A stretch of DNA of 64,000 nucleotides from positions 62,001 to 126,000 of the forward strand of contig NZ_JAUHPW010000006.1 in NCBI RefSeq assembly GCF_030418455.1, read 5' to 3'. The translations under genes and the position numbers were made by a program. Below the pieces are notes generated by a model, which worked only from the letters and a program-made list of their open reading frames with translations, was not told the DNA's origin and ran no database searches. The DNA comes from Demequina litoralis. Lineage in GTDB: Bacteria; Actinomycetota; Actinomycetes; Actinomycetales; Demequinaceae. Shown here one piece after another: positions 1 to 8,968 of the stretch (the stretch's first letter is position 1; each line of letters begins with the position of its first letter).

Positions 1-1170
1 GAGCGCCGTCACGCTGAGGACGCGGCCGCCGCTGCTCAGCAGCGCACCACGGTGGTCCAGGCTGGTCCCGGCGTGGAGCACGTGCACGGTGTCGACCTGC
101 TCGGCCTCGTCGATGCCGGTGATGGGGTCGCCCTTGCGCGGGGCATCCGGGTAGTTCTCGGCGGCGACCACGACGGTGACCGCCGCATCGTCCCTCCACT
201 CGAGGGGCGGGAGAGCGGCAAGGCGGCCCTCGGCGGCCGCGAGCAGGACTCCGGCGAGCGGCGTCGCGAGGCGCGCGAGCACCACCTGGGTCTCGGGGTC
301 GCCGAAGCGGGCGTTGAACTCGACGACGCGCACGCCCTTGGACGTGAGCGCGAGGCCGCAGTAGAGGACACCCACGAAGGGGGTCTCGCGGCGGGCCATC
401 TCGTCGACGGTGGACTGGGCGACGGTGCGGACCACCTCGTCGACCAGGTCCGCGGGCGCCCACGGCAGCGGCGAGTAGGCGCCCATGCCGCCGGTGTTGG
501 GGCCGGCGTCGGCGTCGTACGCGCGCTTGAAGTCCTGGGCGGGCTGGAGCGGCACCACGGTCTCGCCGTCGCACAGGCAGAACAGGCTCACCTCTGGGCC
601 GTCGAGGAAGTCCTCGACCACCACGACGCCGCCGGCGTCGATGATGGCCTCGCCGTGCGCCAGGGCGGCGGCGCGGTCCTCGGTCACCACCACGCCCTTG
701 CCCGCGGCGAGCCCGTCGTCCTTGACCACGTAGGGGGCGCCGAACGCGTCGAAGGCCTCCTCGAGCGCGGCGCTCGTGGTGCACACCCGCGGCTCGGCGG
801 TGGGCACGTCCGCCGCGGCCATGACCTCCTTGGCGAAGGCCTTCGAGCCCTCGAGCATGGCGGCCTTGGCGCTCGGCCCGAAGACCGGGATCCCGGCGCC
901 GCGCACGGCGTCCGACACGCCCGCGACGAGCGGGGCCTCCGGGCCGACCACGACCAGGTCGGCCTTGACCGCGGCGGCGAGGGCCGCGACCGCGACGGGG
1001 TCCGTGGCCTCGACGCCGTGCAGGGTGACGGGCGTGCCGTCCGCGGTGCTCAGCGTGCCGATGCCCGGGTTGCCGGGGGCGGCGTGCAGCTGCGCGACGG
1101 CCGGGTCGAGGGACAGGGCGCGGGCGAGGGCGTGCTCGCGCGCGCCGGAACCGACGAGAAGGATGATCAC
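1..1170 (-). CDS. purD: Phosphoribosylamine-glycine ligase (GAR synthetase), 3' end outside window
   Basis: This enzyme joins glycine to 5-phosphoribosylamine using ATP, the second step of de novo purine synthesis, in the cytosol. The translation opens with the nucleotide-binding stretch [14 protein letters not shown]. It then shows ATP-grasp hallmarks: [15 protein letters not shown], the [12 protein letters not shown] loop and the metal-binding [10 protein letters not shown]. The start is a GTG at 1170 placed directly before IILLVGSG, where PurD proteins begin. About 390 of the usual 420 or so residues lie in the window, so the C-terminus is cut by the window edge. Identification is by family motifs and is secure. 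Confidence 0.97.
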   Translation of the reverse strand, partial: MIILLVGSGAREHALARALSLDPAVAQLHAAPGNPGIGTLSTADGTPVTLHGVEATDPVAVAALAAAVKADLVVVGPEAPLVAGVSDAVRGAGIPVFGPSAKAAMLEGSKAFAKEVMAAADVPTAEPRVCTTSAALEEAFDAFGAPYVVKDDGLAAGKGVVVTEDRAAALAHGEAIIDAGGVVVVEDFLDGPEVSLFCLCDGETVVPLQPAQDFKRAYDADAGPNTGGMGAYSPLPWAPADLVDEVVRTVAQSTVDEMARRETPFVGVLYCGLALTSKGVRVVEFNARFGDPETQVVLARLATPLAGVLLAAAEGRLAALPPLEWRDDAAVTVVVAAENYPDAPRKGDPITGIDEAEQVDTVHVLHAGTSLDHRGALLSSGGRVLSVTAL

Positions 1171-1269
1171 GCGTGCGAGTCTAGGCGGTGCGGGGTCCGC
1201 GGGGCGCGGGCGGTCGAGCCGTGCACGGACGTGGCGCGGGCGCGGGCGTGAGCCGCGCCGAGCATGGAG

Positions 1270-1301
1270 GAGGGCCGCGCCCGGGGAAGGACGCGGCCCT
1301 C
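1270..1301 (-). terminator. Hairpin terminator of the small secreted protein gene
   Basis: GAGGGCCGCG and CGCGGCCCTC form a 10-bp perfect stem with a 12-nt loop. It starts 9 nt downstream of the stop codon of the minus-strand gene at 1310-1858. There is no U-tract, which is common for actinobacterial terminators. Confidence 0.6.
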
Positions 1302-1309
1302 GAGGGGGC

Positions 1310-1858
1310 TCAGTCGGCGACGGTGAGCACCTCGGTGTGGATGGCGTAGTAGGTGGTCTGCGGCAGACCCGTGATCGTCGCGGTCCTGCCGTCGGCCGAC
1401 CAGACGATGTCCACCCCGCTGGGGTACGGCATCCGGTCGGAGTTGAACGGGAAGTTTCCGGGGACCGGGTTGCCCGACTTGTTGACGAAGGCCGAGAAGT
1501 CGCTGTTGAACCAGGCGATATGCACCACCGGGTCGTCGACGAACTTCGCTGCGAAGAGCTTGATCGTGATGGTGGTCGTGCCGTTGCTGAGCCGGCTGAA
1601 CGAGATGTTCCCGACCGCGCTGCTGCCGTTCTTGTAGTCGTTCTTCGGGTTCCCTGCGATGAGCTGCGCACAGTTGCATCCGTACGAGTACATCGACCAG
1701 TTCTCGCCGTCGAACGGGGTGCCGCTGCCCCACCCGGTCTCCTCCTGGACGTATGGGCCGCCACAGGAGGTGGCACACGGATCGGTCGCGGAGGCGGCGG
1801 ATGCGCCCGCGAACGTGAGCGCGATGACGGCGAACAGGGTCGCCAGAATCTTCTTCAT
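1310..1858 (-). CDS. Small secreted protein of unknown function
   Basis: This encodes 182 residues with a clear Sec signal peptide: MKKIL, then a hydrophobic core (residues 6-20) and an AASA cleavage region. The mature part begins near DPCATSCGG. It has four cysteines in two close pairs (CATSC and CNC), suggesting disulfides in an extracellular protein of about 157 residues. I do not recognise a family. The ATG at 1858 was chosen because the signal peptide starts there and a GGGGGAA ribosome site lies about 7 nt upstream. The gene stands alone, between a terminator hairpin and the 628-base spacer before the ArsR-type gene. Confidence 0.75.
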   Translation of the reverse strand: MKKILATLFAVIALTFAGASAASATDPCATSCGGPYVQEETGWGSGTPFDGENWSMYSYGCNCAQLIAGNPKNDYKNGSSAVGNISFSRLSNGTTTITIKLFAAKFVDDPVVHIAWFNSDFSAFVNKSGNPVPGNFPFNSDRMPYPSGVDIVWSADGRTATITGLPQTTYYAIHTEVLTVAD

Positions 1859-2486
1859 TGAAGTTCCCCCAGTGTTTCGTCGAGGCGGCCCTCTGACGCC
1901 TCGCGGGGATCGAGTCCCATTTCGGACGGTATATCCGTTTTGTATCGTCCGCAATACGAGGAGGTTTCGCATCCACGGCACGCCTGGAGCGAGGCACCCG
2001 AATGCGCACGGTTCCGCACACGCGACGCAGCATTCTTGCGCGAGACTGCGCCGCGTGCTCGCCAGCGCGGGAAGACACCGCCCCGCCCCCGCGGCGTGCG
2101 GACGTGCATGTCGCTCTGGCGTATTTCAGGAATCGCTGGAATTGCGTGGGGGCGGGGGCGCTGGGGGGCGCCGCGCAGGACGCGCGAGCAGGCGAGCAGC
2201 GAGCTCGACGCGCGGACTCGCATGTCGCCCTGGCGTATTTCAGGAATCGCTTGAACAGCGCGCAGGGAGGGCACGTCGTCGCGAGGGCGCCACACCGAAG
2301 CCGCGCCGACCGCCGACTCCCTCGTGGTGTTGCGCGGACCCGCGAGGTCCCACGATCGCCCCTGGGGATTTCGCATCGGACCGCGATTCCCGCGCTACTT
2401 TCGGAATTGCTGAAACAGCGCGACGGCAACACGACGCGCTCCGCGACACGCCAGAAGCGGCGGCCACCGAGCATCCGGGAGCACCC
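1859..2486. other. 628-base spacer between divergent genes, with repeats
   Basis: No coding sequence is supported here. The part next to the secreted-protein gene (about 1915-1980) is clearly less GC-rich than its surroundings, for example a stretch with TATATCCG and TTTTGTATCG, as expected of a promoter region firing leftwards. The part next to the ArsR-type gene carries two near-identical 36-bp direct repeats and a diverged third copy, annotated separately. Apparent reading frames across it are low-complexity and lack ribosome sites. Confidence 0.6.
2106..2255. repeat. Two 36-bp near-identical direct repeats (possible operators)
   Basis: Copies at 2106-2141 and 2220-2255 share GCATGTCGCYCTGG, then CGTATTTCAGGAATCGC, and end in TKGAA; they lie 114 bp apart. 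A weaker copy at about 2395-2422 reads TTTCGGAATTGCTGAAAC and then AGCGCG, matching the right half of the second copy (TTTCAGGAATCGCTTGAAC, then AGCGCG). Each copy contains an imperfect palindrome of the TTCA-N9-TGAA kind, the sort of site ArsR-type dimers bind. The last copy ends about 65 bases before the ArsR-type start codon, so autoregulation is plausible but unproven. Confidence 0.6.
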
Positions 2487-2810
2487 ATGTCCGAGGACGG
2501 CCTCCACCGCACGGAACGCCTCGACGCGATCCTGACCGCCCTCGCCCACCCCGTGCGCCGCCGACTCCTGGAGCTCCTCGAGTTCGGCGCCGCCACCGCC
2601 GGGGACCTGTCAGCCTCGGCGGCGGACTCGTTCGGCATCTCGCCCGCCCGCGCGTCCCAGCACCTGAGGGTCCTCGCACACGCGGGGCTCGTCGACGTCA
2701 TGCCCGACGGCACGCACCGCTGGTACAGCCTCGCCGACGGCGCGGCCGACGACATCGCCGACTGGCTCGCGCGGCTGCGCCTCAGCCGCGCTCGTGGAGC
2801 AGGTCGTTGA
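2487..2810 (+). CDS. ArsR-family winged-helix transcriptional regulator
   Basis: This 107-residue protein is almost entirely one winged helix-turn-helix domain. It opens with the family signature [14 protein letters not shown] (residues 15-28), has the recognition helix [18 protein letters not shown] (about 53-70), and a wing ending HRWYSL. No cysteine metal-binding motif (such as CxC) is visible, so it is probably not a classic arsenic or zinc sensor. The start is the ATG at 2487. The 3' end overlaps the 3' end of convergent purA by 29 bases. The repeats just upstream may be its own operators. The regulated gene or ligand cannot be told from sequence. Confidence 0.85.
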   Translation: MSEDGLHRTERLDAILTALAHPVRRRLLELLEFGAATAGDLSASAADSFGISPARASQHLRVLAHAGLVDVMPDGTHRWYSLADGAADDIADWLARLRLSRARGAGR

Positions 2811-4077
2811 TCTGGATGATCTCGTCGCGGCCCGGGCCCACGCCGATCGTGGAGATCCGGCAGCCCGAGAGCTCCTCGACCGCCTTGACGTAGTCCTGAG
2901 CGTTCTGCGGCAGGTCCGCGAAGTCGCGGCAGCCCGAGATGTCCTCCTCCCAGCCGGGGAAGGTCTCGTAGACCGGCTCGGCCGCGGCGAAGGCCGCCTG
3001 GTCGAGGGGAAGGTCCTGGTAGCGAACGCCGTCCACGTCGTAGCTCACGCACACCGGGATCTCGTCGATGCCGGTGAGGACGTCGAGCTTGGTGAGCACG
3101 ATGTCCGTGAGGCCGTTGATGCGCGACGCGTAGCGCGTGATCACCGAGTCGTACCAGCCGCAGCGGCGCGGGCGGCCGGTGGTGGTGCCGAACTCATGGC
3201 CGACGTCGCGCAGGCGGTCGCCCCACTTGTCGAGCAGCTCGGTGGGCATGGGGCCCTCGCCCACGCGGGTGGTGTACGCCTTCGCGATGCCGATGACCGA
3301 GTCGATTCGCGTCGGGCCCACGCCGGAGCCGGTGCACGCGCCGCCCGCGGTCGCGGAGGACGAGGTGACGAACGGGTAGGTGCCGTGGTCGACGTCGAGC
3401 ATGGTCGCCTGGCCGCCCTCGAATAGGACGGTCTCGCCGGCCTCGAGCGCGTTGTTGAGCACGAGCGACGTGTCGGTGACGTGCGGCGCGAGCCGGTCGC
3501 GGTACGCGAGCAGCTCGTCAGTGACCTCGTCGACGGTGATCGCGCGGCGGTTGTAGACCTTGACGAGCAGGTGGTTCTTCGCCACCAGCGCGCCCTCGAT
3601 CTTGTCGCGCAGCACCGTCTCGTCGAAGAGGTCGCCCACGCGGATGCCGAGGCGGTTGATCTTGTCGGCGTAGGCCGGGCCGATGCCGCGCCCGGTCGTG
3701 CCGATCTTGCGCTTGCCGAGGAAGCGCTCGGTGACGTTGTCGAGGGTGCGGGCGTACGGCGCGATGATGTGCGCCGCGTTCGACACGAGCAGGTCGGAGG
3801 TGTCGACGCCGCGCTCGTTGAGCGCGTCGAGCTCCTGGAACAGCACGCGCAGGTCGACGACGACGCCGTTGCCGATGACGGGCGTGCAGCCCGGGGTGAG
3901 GATGCCGGACGGCAGCAGGTGCAGCGCGAACTTCTGGTCGCCGATGACGACCGTGTGGCCCGCGTTGTTGCCGCCGTTGAACTTCACGACGTAGTCGACG
4001 CGCGAGCCGAGGAGGTCCGTCGCCTTCCCCTTGCCCTCGTCGCCCCACTGGGCTCCGACGATCACTGCTCCGGGCAT
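2782..4077 (-). CDS. purA: Adenylosuccinate synthetase
   Basis: PurA uses GTP to condense IMP with aspartate, the first committed step from IMP to AMP. At 431 residues it matches the usual family length. It begins with the invariant P-loop [11 protein letters not shown] (residues 8-18), followed by [11 protein letters not shown] with the IMP-binding residues, and later [11 protein letters not shown] and [11 protein letters not shown]. The start is the ATG at 4077, preceded by GGGGAGGG five bases upstream; an in-frame ATG at 4101 has no ribosome site and adds eight non-conserved residues. Its 3' end runs 29 bases into the convergent ArsR-type gene. Confidence 0.97.
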   Translation of the reverse strand: MPGAVIVGAQWGDEGKGKATDLLGSRVDYVVKFNGGNNAGHTVVIGDQKFALHLLPSGILTPGCTPVIGNGVVVDLRVLFQELDALNERGVDTSDLLVSNAAHIIAPYARTLDNVTERFLGKRKIGTTGRGIGPAYADKINRLGIRVGDLFDETVLRDKIEGALVAKNHLLVKVYNRRAITVDEVTDELLAYRDRLAPHVTDTSLVLNNALEAGETVLFEGGQATMLDVDHGTYPFVTSSSATAGGACTGSGVGPTRIDSVIGIAKAYTTRVGEGPMPTELLDKWGDRLRDVGHEFGTTTGRPRRCGWYDSVITRYASRINGLTDIVLTKLDVLTGIDEIPVCVSYDVDGVRYQDLPLDQAAFAAAEPVYETFPGWEEDISGCRDFADLPQNAQDYVKAVEELSGCRISTIGVGPGRDEIIQINDLLHERG

Positions 4078-4199
4078 CGTGCCCTCCCCTTCGCCCGGCA
4101 TCCGGCCGGGACTTGAAATCTCGTGAGGCGCGGACGCCCCTCACAGGCTATCGGCCGATGCGCGCCGCGCCTGCAGCGCGCATCGTCCCCCGAACGTGC

Positions 4200-4235
4200 G
4201 GAGGCCCCCGCAGTCACGCGACCGCGGAGGCCTCC
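4200..4235 (-). terminator. Hairpin terminator downstream of fba
   Basis: The arms GAGGCCCCCGC and GCGGAGGCCTC pair with one mismatch around a loop of about 12 nt. The stem starts roughly 17 nt past the fba stop codon on the minus strand. It lies upstream of the purA start, so it would separate the two transcripts. Confidence 0.65.
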
Positions 4236-4251
4236 CTCACGATCAGGTGGT

Positions 4252-5271
4252 TCAGATCTTCTTGCCGGCGGAACCGAGCTGCTGGCAGGCCTCGACGACG
4301 CGGGCGGCCATGCCGGCCTCGGCGAGCTTGCCCCACGCGCGCGGGTCGTAGGCCTTCTTGTTGCCCCACTCGCCGTCGACCTTGAGGACGCCGTCGTAGT
4401 TCTTCATCATGTGGTCGACGACGGGACGCGTGTACGCGTACTGGGTGTCCGTGTCGATGTTCATCTTGATGACACCGTGCGAGACCGCGGTCGCGATCTC
4501 CTCGGCGGTCGAACCCGAGCCACCGTGGAACACGAGGTCGAACGGCTTCTCCTTGCCGAACTTCGCGGCGGCGGCGGCCTGGATGTCGCCGAGGATCTCC
4601 GGGCGCAGCTTGACGGCACCGGGCTTGTAGGCGCCGTGCACGTTGCCGAACGTCATGGCCGTCATGTAGCGGCCCTTCTCGCCCAGACCCAGCTTCTCGA
4701 TGGTGGCGATGCCGTCCTCGGGGGTCGAGTAGAGCTTGTCGTTGACCTCGGCCGAGTGGCCGTCCTCCTCGCCGCCGACGACGCCGATCTCGATCTCGAG
4801 GATCGTGTCCGCCGCCTGCGACAGCTCCAGGAGCTCCTCGGCGATCGCGAGGTTCTCGTCCATCGGCACGGACGAGCCGTCCCACATGTGCGAGTTGAAG
4901 ATCGGGCCGTTGCCGGAGGCGATCGACTCGGCCTCGAGCTTGAGCAGCGGCTTCAGCCACTCCTCGAGGTAGACCTTGTGGCAGTGGTCGGTGTGCAGCG
5001 CGATGGTGACGCCGTACTTCTCGGCGACCACGCGGGCGTACGCGGCGAGGGCGAGCGAGCCGACGACGGCGTCCTTGATGGTCGAGCCGGAGGCGTACTG
5101 GCCACCGCCCACCGAGACCTGGATGATGCCGTCGGACTCGGCCTCCGCGAAGCCCTGGATGGCGGCGGTGACGGACGAGGACGAGGTGATGTTGATCGCC
5201 GGGAACGCGTAGCCGCCGGCCTTGGCGGCGTCCAGCATCGCGGCGTACGACTCGGTGGTGGCGATAGCCAT
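4252..5271 (-). CDS. fba: Class II fructose-bisphosphate aldolase
   Basis: This zinc enzyme splits fructose-1,6-bisphosphate into dihydroxyacetone phosphate and glyceraldehyde-3-phosphate in glycolysis, and runs the reverse in gluconeogenesis. The 339 residues match the class IIa (FbaA) length. Visible landmarks are ALHTDHCHK with the catalytic Asp and zinc His, the second metal-binding region around EIEIGVVGGEEDGH, the glycine-rich phosphate loop HGGSGST and NIDTDTQYAYT. The start ATG at 5271 follows a CAGGAG ribosome site. A hairpin follows the stop codon. Confidence 0.97.
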   Translation of the reverse strand: MAIATTESYAAMLDAAKAGGYAFPAINITSSSSVTAAIQGFAEAESDGIIQVSVGGGQYASGSTIKDAVVGSLALAAYARVVAEKYGVTIALHTDHCHKVYLEEWLKPLLKLEAESIASGNGPIFNSHMWDGSSVPMDENLAIAEELLELSQAADTILEIEIGVVGGEEDGHSAEVNDKLYSTPEDGIATIEKLGLGEKGRYMTAMTFGNVHGAYKPGAVKLRPEILGDIQAAAAAKFGKEKPFDLVFHGGSGSTAEEIATAVSHGVIKMNIDTDTQYAYTRPVVDHMMKNYDGVLKVDGEWGNKKAYDPRAWGKLAEAGMAARVVEACQQLGSAGKKI

Positions 5272-5388
5272 GGGTTACTCCTGAGCTTGTGCGGATGGAA
5301 CCGCCTGCCATTCTGTCAGAAATCGATTCGTGCTGGGTGGCGAAGGTCCCAGACCTCGGCGGCCGTCCGCGCAGGTAGGGACGATGCG

Positions 5389-6720
5389 TCACGCACCGCA
5401 CGCGCGCCGCCGCCGCTCGGCGTATGCGATCTCGGCGGGGTTGGTGGCGAGCGCGGCGGCGCGCTCCCATGCGAGGCGGGCGGCGGCCGGCTCGCCCGCG
5501 CGTTCGAGCAGGTCCGCGCGGGCCGCGTGGAGCAGGTGGTAGCCGTCGAGGCCCTCGATGGCGTCGATCGCGGCGAGCCCCACGGCGGCGCCCTCGACCT
5601 CGGCGACCGCCACGGCGCGCGACAGCCTCGGCACCGGTCCGGGCGTCATGCCGATGAGGAGGTCGTAGTACCGGACGATGCGGGCCCAGTCCGTGGTCGC
5701 ACGCGTGTGCTCGGCCGCGACGAGCGCCTGCACCTGCCACGGACCCAGCCGGCGCATCGCGAGCGCGCGGCCGAGCACCGCGTAGCCCCGCGCGATCATC
5801 GCCCGGTCCCAGCGGGTGCGGTCCTGGTCGGCGAGGCGCACGAGCGCCCCCTCCTCATCGGTGCGCGCGGCCTCGCGCGAGCGGTGGAACAGCTGGAGGG
5901 CGAGCAGGCCGGCGGGCTCGGGCTCGGCGGGCAGCGCGTCGGCCGCGGCGGCGGTGAGCCGGATCGCCTGGTCCGCGAGCTCGACCCGGGTGAGCGTCCC
6001 GGCGGCGGCCGAGTGCGCGACGTAGCCCTCGTTGAAGATGAGGGCGAGCACGTCGGTGAGCACCGCGGCGCGCTCCGCCAGGTCCGCGGGGATGGTCAGC
6101 GGGATGCGCGCCGCGCGGATCTTGCGCTTGGCGCGCACGATGCGCTGCTGCACGGTCGCGTCGGGCAGCAGGAGGGCCGAGGCGATCTCCTGCGTCGTGA
6201 GCCCGCCCGCGAGGCGCAGCGTGAGCACCACCTGCGTCTCCCTGGACAGCGACGGGTGGCAGCACAGCAGCAGGAGCCGCAGCCGCTCGTCGCCGACCTC
6301 CGCATCCTCGGCCACGAGGGCCGCGGCGCGCCCGTCCGGGTCCTCCACCGCCTCGTCCCTGGCCACACCCGTCTCGAGCACGCGCGCTTGCGCCGCGACG
6401 CGCCTCCCGGCGGCCGCATCGCGCCGGAGGCGGTCGATGCCGGCGTTGCGGGCGACCACGTAGACCCAGCCGGCGGGCTCGTCGGGCGCGCCGCGCCGCG
6501 GCCAGGTCGCGGCGGCCTTCGCATACGCCTCCTGGAGGCAGTCGTGGGCCAGGTCGAGGTCGCCCAGGCGGTCGGCGAGGAGGGCGAGCAGGCGCCCGCC
6601 CTCCTCGCGGGCGACGCGGGTGAGCGCCGCATCGTCCGTCCGAGCGTTCAGAAGCCGTCCGTCGGGAAGATCGGGCGCACCTCGACGGCGCCGGTCCCGA
6701 CCGGGAGCCGCCTCGCCCAC
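5389..6720 (-). CDS. ECF sigma factor, ECF42 type with C-terminal TPR-like extension
   Basis: The N-terminal part carries sigma region 2 (about residues 45-110: LAHDCLQEAYAKAAATWP and VYVVARNAGIDRLRRD) and region 4 (about 165-215: GGLTTQEIASALLLPDATVQQRI). A long C-terminal extension of about 220 helical residues follows, as in ECF42 sigma factors (DUF6596). ECF42 genes are known to sit beside DGPF/YCII-domain genes, as here. The start is unclear. The ATG at 6720 overlaps the DGPF gene by 73 bases and adds an unconserved basic stretch. Homology begins near LNARTDD, where only a CTG codon (6651) overlapping the upstream stop codon is available. No anti-sigma factor is visible; in this group the C-terminal extension is thought to regulate activity. 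Confidence 0.85.
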   Translation of the reverse strand: MGEAAPGRDRRRRGAPDLPDGRLLNARTDDAALTRVAREEGGRLLALLADRLGDLDLAHDCLQEAYAKAAATWPRRGAPDEPAGWVYVVARNAGIDRLRRDAAAGRRVAAQARVLETGVARDEAVEDPDGRAAALVAEDAEVGDERLRLLLLCCHPSLSRETQVVLTLRLAGGLTTQEIASALLLPDATVQQRIVRAKRKIRAARIPLTIPADLAERAAVLTDVLALIFNEGYVAHSAAAGTLTRVELADQAIRLTAAAADALPAEPEPAGLLALQLFHRSREAARTDEEGALVRLADQDRTRWDRAMIARGYAVLGRALAMRRLGPWQVQALVAAEHTRATTDWARIVRYYDLLIGMTPGPVPRLSRAVAVAEVEGAAVGLAAIDAIEGLDGYHLLHAARADLLERAGEPAAARLAWERAAALATNPAEIAYAERRRRACGA

Positions 6721-7004
6721 TCGAGAGCGTCGTCGAGGGTGTCGACGTCGACCACGTAGTAGCCGCCCACGTGCTCCTTGAGCTCGGCGAACGGGCCGTC
6801 GACGAGCGTGGTCGCGCCCGCCTCGTGGCGGACGGTCGTGGCGGTCTCGGGGCCCTGGAGAGCCTCGCCCCCGCCGTAGGCGCCGGCCTCGACCATGTCC
6901 TGCGTGTACCGGGTCCAGGCGGCCATGTACTCGTCGAAGCCCTCGTCGCCGGGCTCCGGCGACGGCAGCGTGGGGTCCGAGACGATGAGAAGGAGGTACT
7001 TCAT
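6648..7004 (-). CDS. DGPF/YCII-domain protein, partner of the ECF42 sigma factor
   Basis: This 118-residue protein starts MKYLLLIVSD, typical of YCII-related proteins, and contains the family signature VDGPFAELKEHVGGYYVVD (the DGPF motif, about residues 67-85). Such proteins are regularly encoded directly upstream of ECF42 sigma factors and are thought to act in the same stress pathway, but their activity is unknown. The ATG at 7004 follows AAAGGA. Its stop codon overlaps the likely sigma-factor start region, so translation of the two is probably coupled. Confidence 0.88.
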   Translation of the reverse strand: MKYLLLIVSDPTLPSPEPGDEGFDEYMAAWTRYTQDMVEAGAYGGGEALQGPETATTVRHEAGATTLVDGPFAELKEHVGGYYVVDVDTLDDALEWARRLPVGTGAVEVRPIFPTDGF

Positions 7005-7103
7005 GTCGGTGTCCTTTGCGTCGATGAGCCCGGGCACCTCCCGAGTCTCACCCCGACGACGCAGCGGACGCAACGGATCGACATCCGACGGCGCAGGAAT
7101 CCG

Positions 7104-7760
7104 TCAGCCGACGTGCCCCTCGGCGATGTCGCCGTGCTGGCGGACCCAGGCGTGCATCGCGATCGCGGCGGCGGCGCCGGCGTTGATCGACCGCGTCGAG
7201 CCGTACTGGCCGATCGCGAGCGTCGCCGTCGCGACCTCCCGCACGGCGTCGGACAGCCCCACGGACTCCTGCCCGAACACCAGCACGCACGCACGCGGCA
7301 GGGCGTACGTCTCGAGCGGCACGGAGCCGGGCAGGTTGTCGATCCCGATGACCGGCAGCCCCTCGCCGGTCGCCCATGCGGCGAGATCCTCGACGGTCGG
7401 GTGGTGCCGGATGTGCTGGTAGCGGTCCGTGACCATGGCGCCGCGGCGGTTCCACCGGCGGTTGCCCACGATGTGCACCTCGCGCGCGAGGAACGCGTTC
7501 GCGGTGCGCACGACGGACCCGATGTTGAGGTCGTGCTGCCAGTTCTCGATGGCGACGTGGAACGGGTGCCGGCGCTCGTCGAGGTCCGCGACGATCGCGT
7601 CGTGGCGCCAGTAGCGGTAGCGGTCGACCACGTTGCGGCGGTCGCCGTGCGCGAGCAGCTCGGGGTCGTAGCGCGCATCGGACGGCCACGCCCCCTCCCA
7701 CGGGCCGAGTCCGTGCGCCGGTTCCTGATCGCCGGCGCGCGCCGGCTCGTGCGCGGTCAT
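7104..7760 (-). CDS. SpoU/TrmH-family RNA 2'-O-methyltransferase
   Basis: This 218-residue protein is a SPOUT-class methyltransferase that would use S-adenosylmethionine to methylate a ribose 2'-hydroxyl in tRNA or rRNA. Motif 1 is NIGSVVRTANAF (about residues 78-89), motif 2 is LVFGQESVGLS (about 163-173), and motif 3 is a variant, SINAGAAAAIAMH, in place of the usual SLNVSVA form. The target RNA cannot be inferred. The ATG overlaps the stop codon of the ABC permease gene by four bases (ATGA), so it is translated from the exporter transcript. Confidence 0.85.
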   Translation of the reverse strand: MTAHEPARAGDQEPAHGLGPWEGAWPSDARYDPELLAHGDRRNVVDRYRYWRHDAIVADLDERRHPFHVAIENWQHDLNIGSVVRTANAFLAREVHIVGNRRWNRRGAMVTDRYQHIRHHPTVEDLAAWATGEGLPVIGIDNLPGSVPLETYALPRACVLVFGQESVGLSDAVREVATATLAIGQYGSTRSINAGAAAAIAMHAWVRQHGDIAEGHVG

Positions 7761-8968
7761 GCCCGGCCGCCGGCGGCCCACGCGCCTCCCAGCCGCGTAC
7801 GCGCGGAGGTGTTGAGCACCGAGCCCGCATACAGGCGCGCGCCCACAGCGATCAGGGCCACGGCGGTCGCGGCCACGATCCCCACCGCGACCCACGGCTC
7901 CCAGACCGCGGCGTCGCCGGTGGCGACCCGCGCGGGCATCATCAGCGGCGCGGTGAGCGGGAAGTACGACAGCGCGACGCGCAGCGGGCCCTCGTCGCGG
8001 ATGAGGATCGCGGTGAAGAACGGCGCCATCACAGCGAGCTGCATGTAGAGGGTGGTCGACTGCAGCTCCTCGACGCGGGAGGCGAGCGAGCCCGCGACGG
8101 CCCACAGGCACGCGAGCATGAGGAACCCGAGCACGAAGAACGCGAGGAACCATCCGCTCACGCCGAGCACCTGCGTCACGATGTCACCCTTCCCGATCGC
8201 CTGCGCGCCCAGGAGCCCCGCGCCGACGATGAGCACCACCTGGCCGAGCGCCATCGCGGCGTTGCCGAGCACCTTGCCGGCGAGCAGCCAGCGCACCGGC
8301 ACCGCCGCGACCAGGATCTCGACGACGCGCGAGGACTTCTCCTCGACCACGGACTGGGCGATCGAGGCGCCGAAGGTGAGCACGGTGAAGTAGAAGAGGA
8401 AGCCGAAGATGATGATCACCAGCTCGGGCGGCACCGGCTGCTGCGGCTTCGGTTCGAGGAGGTCGACCCGCGGAGCTTCCGGCGAGGTGAGCGCGGCGAC
8501 CTGGTCGGCGGACAGCCCCGCGTCGGTAGCGACGGCCTGCGCGGTCACTGCGGACGATGCGGCGGCGATCAGCTCCTCGAGGTCGCCCGGCACGCTCTCC
8601 TGGGCGGTGATGACGACGGCCCCTCCCGCATCCAGCGTGAGCGCGGCATCGATCTCGGGATCCTCCAGCGCGGCGATGGGGTCGGTGCGGCCGGCGACAT
8701 CGGCGGCGATGGTCAGGTCTGCCGACGGCAGGCCCTGCACGTCCGCCGCGCCGAGCTTCGCCGCGGCCTCGGCGACGGGCCGGGCCTGCTCCGAGGTCGC
8801 GACCGTGTACTCGGGGGAGTCCCCGTCCAGCATGACCGGCACGACTACCGCGAGCACGATCACCGCGATGAACACCGCCGTCGAGGCCAGGAAGCCCTTG
8901 TCGCGGAGCTTGACGGCGATCTCGCGGTCGGCGACCAGCCGGACCAGCCCGGAGCGCGACGCCGTCAT
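7757..8968 (-). CDS. ABC-2 type transporter permease (NatB-like)
   Basis: This 403-residue membrane protein has one N-terminal helix (about residues 27-48), a large extracellular loop of about 120 residues rich in Ala and Asp, and a C-terminal block of about six helices beginning LVIIIFGFLFYFTVLTFG. The motif SVVEEKSSRVVEIL between the first helices of that block is characteristic of NatB/ABC-2 permeases. With the ATPase encoded just upstream, overlapping by four bases, it would form an exporter of unknown substrate (sodium or a toxic compound by analogy with NatAB). Confidence 0.9.
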   Translation of the reverse strand: MTASRSGLVRLVADREIAVKLRDKGFLASTAVFIAVIVLAVVVPVMLDGDSPEYTVATSEQARPVAEAAAKLGAADVQGLPSADLTIAADVAGRTDPIAALEDPEIDAALTLDAGGAVVITAQESVPGDLEELIAAASSAVTAQAVATDAGLSADQVAALTSPEAPRVDLLEPKPQQPVPPELVIIIFGFLFYFTVLTFGASIAQSVVEEKSSRVVEILVAAVPVRWLLAGKVLGNAAMALGQVVLIVGAGLLGAQAIGKGDIVTQVLGVSGWFLAFFVLGFLMLACLWAVAGSLASRVEELQSTTLYMQLAVMAPFFTAILIRDEGPLRVALSYFPLTAPLMMPARVATGDAAVWEPWVAVGIVAATAVALIAVGARLYAGSVLNTSARTRLGGAWAAGGRA

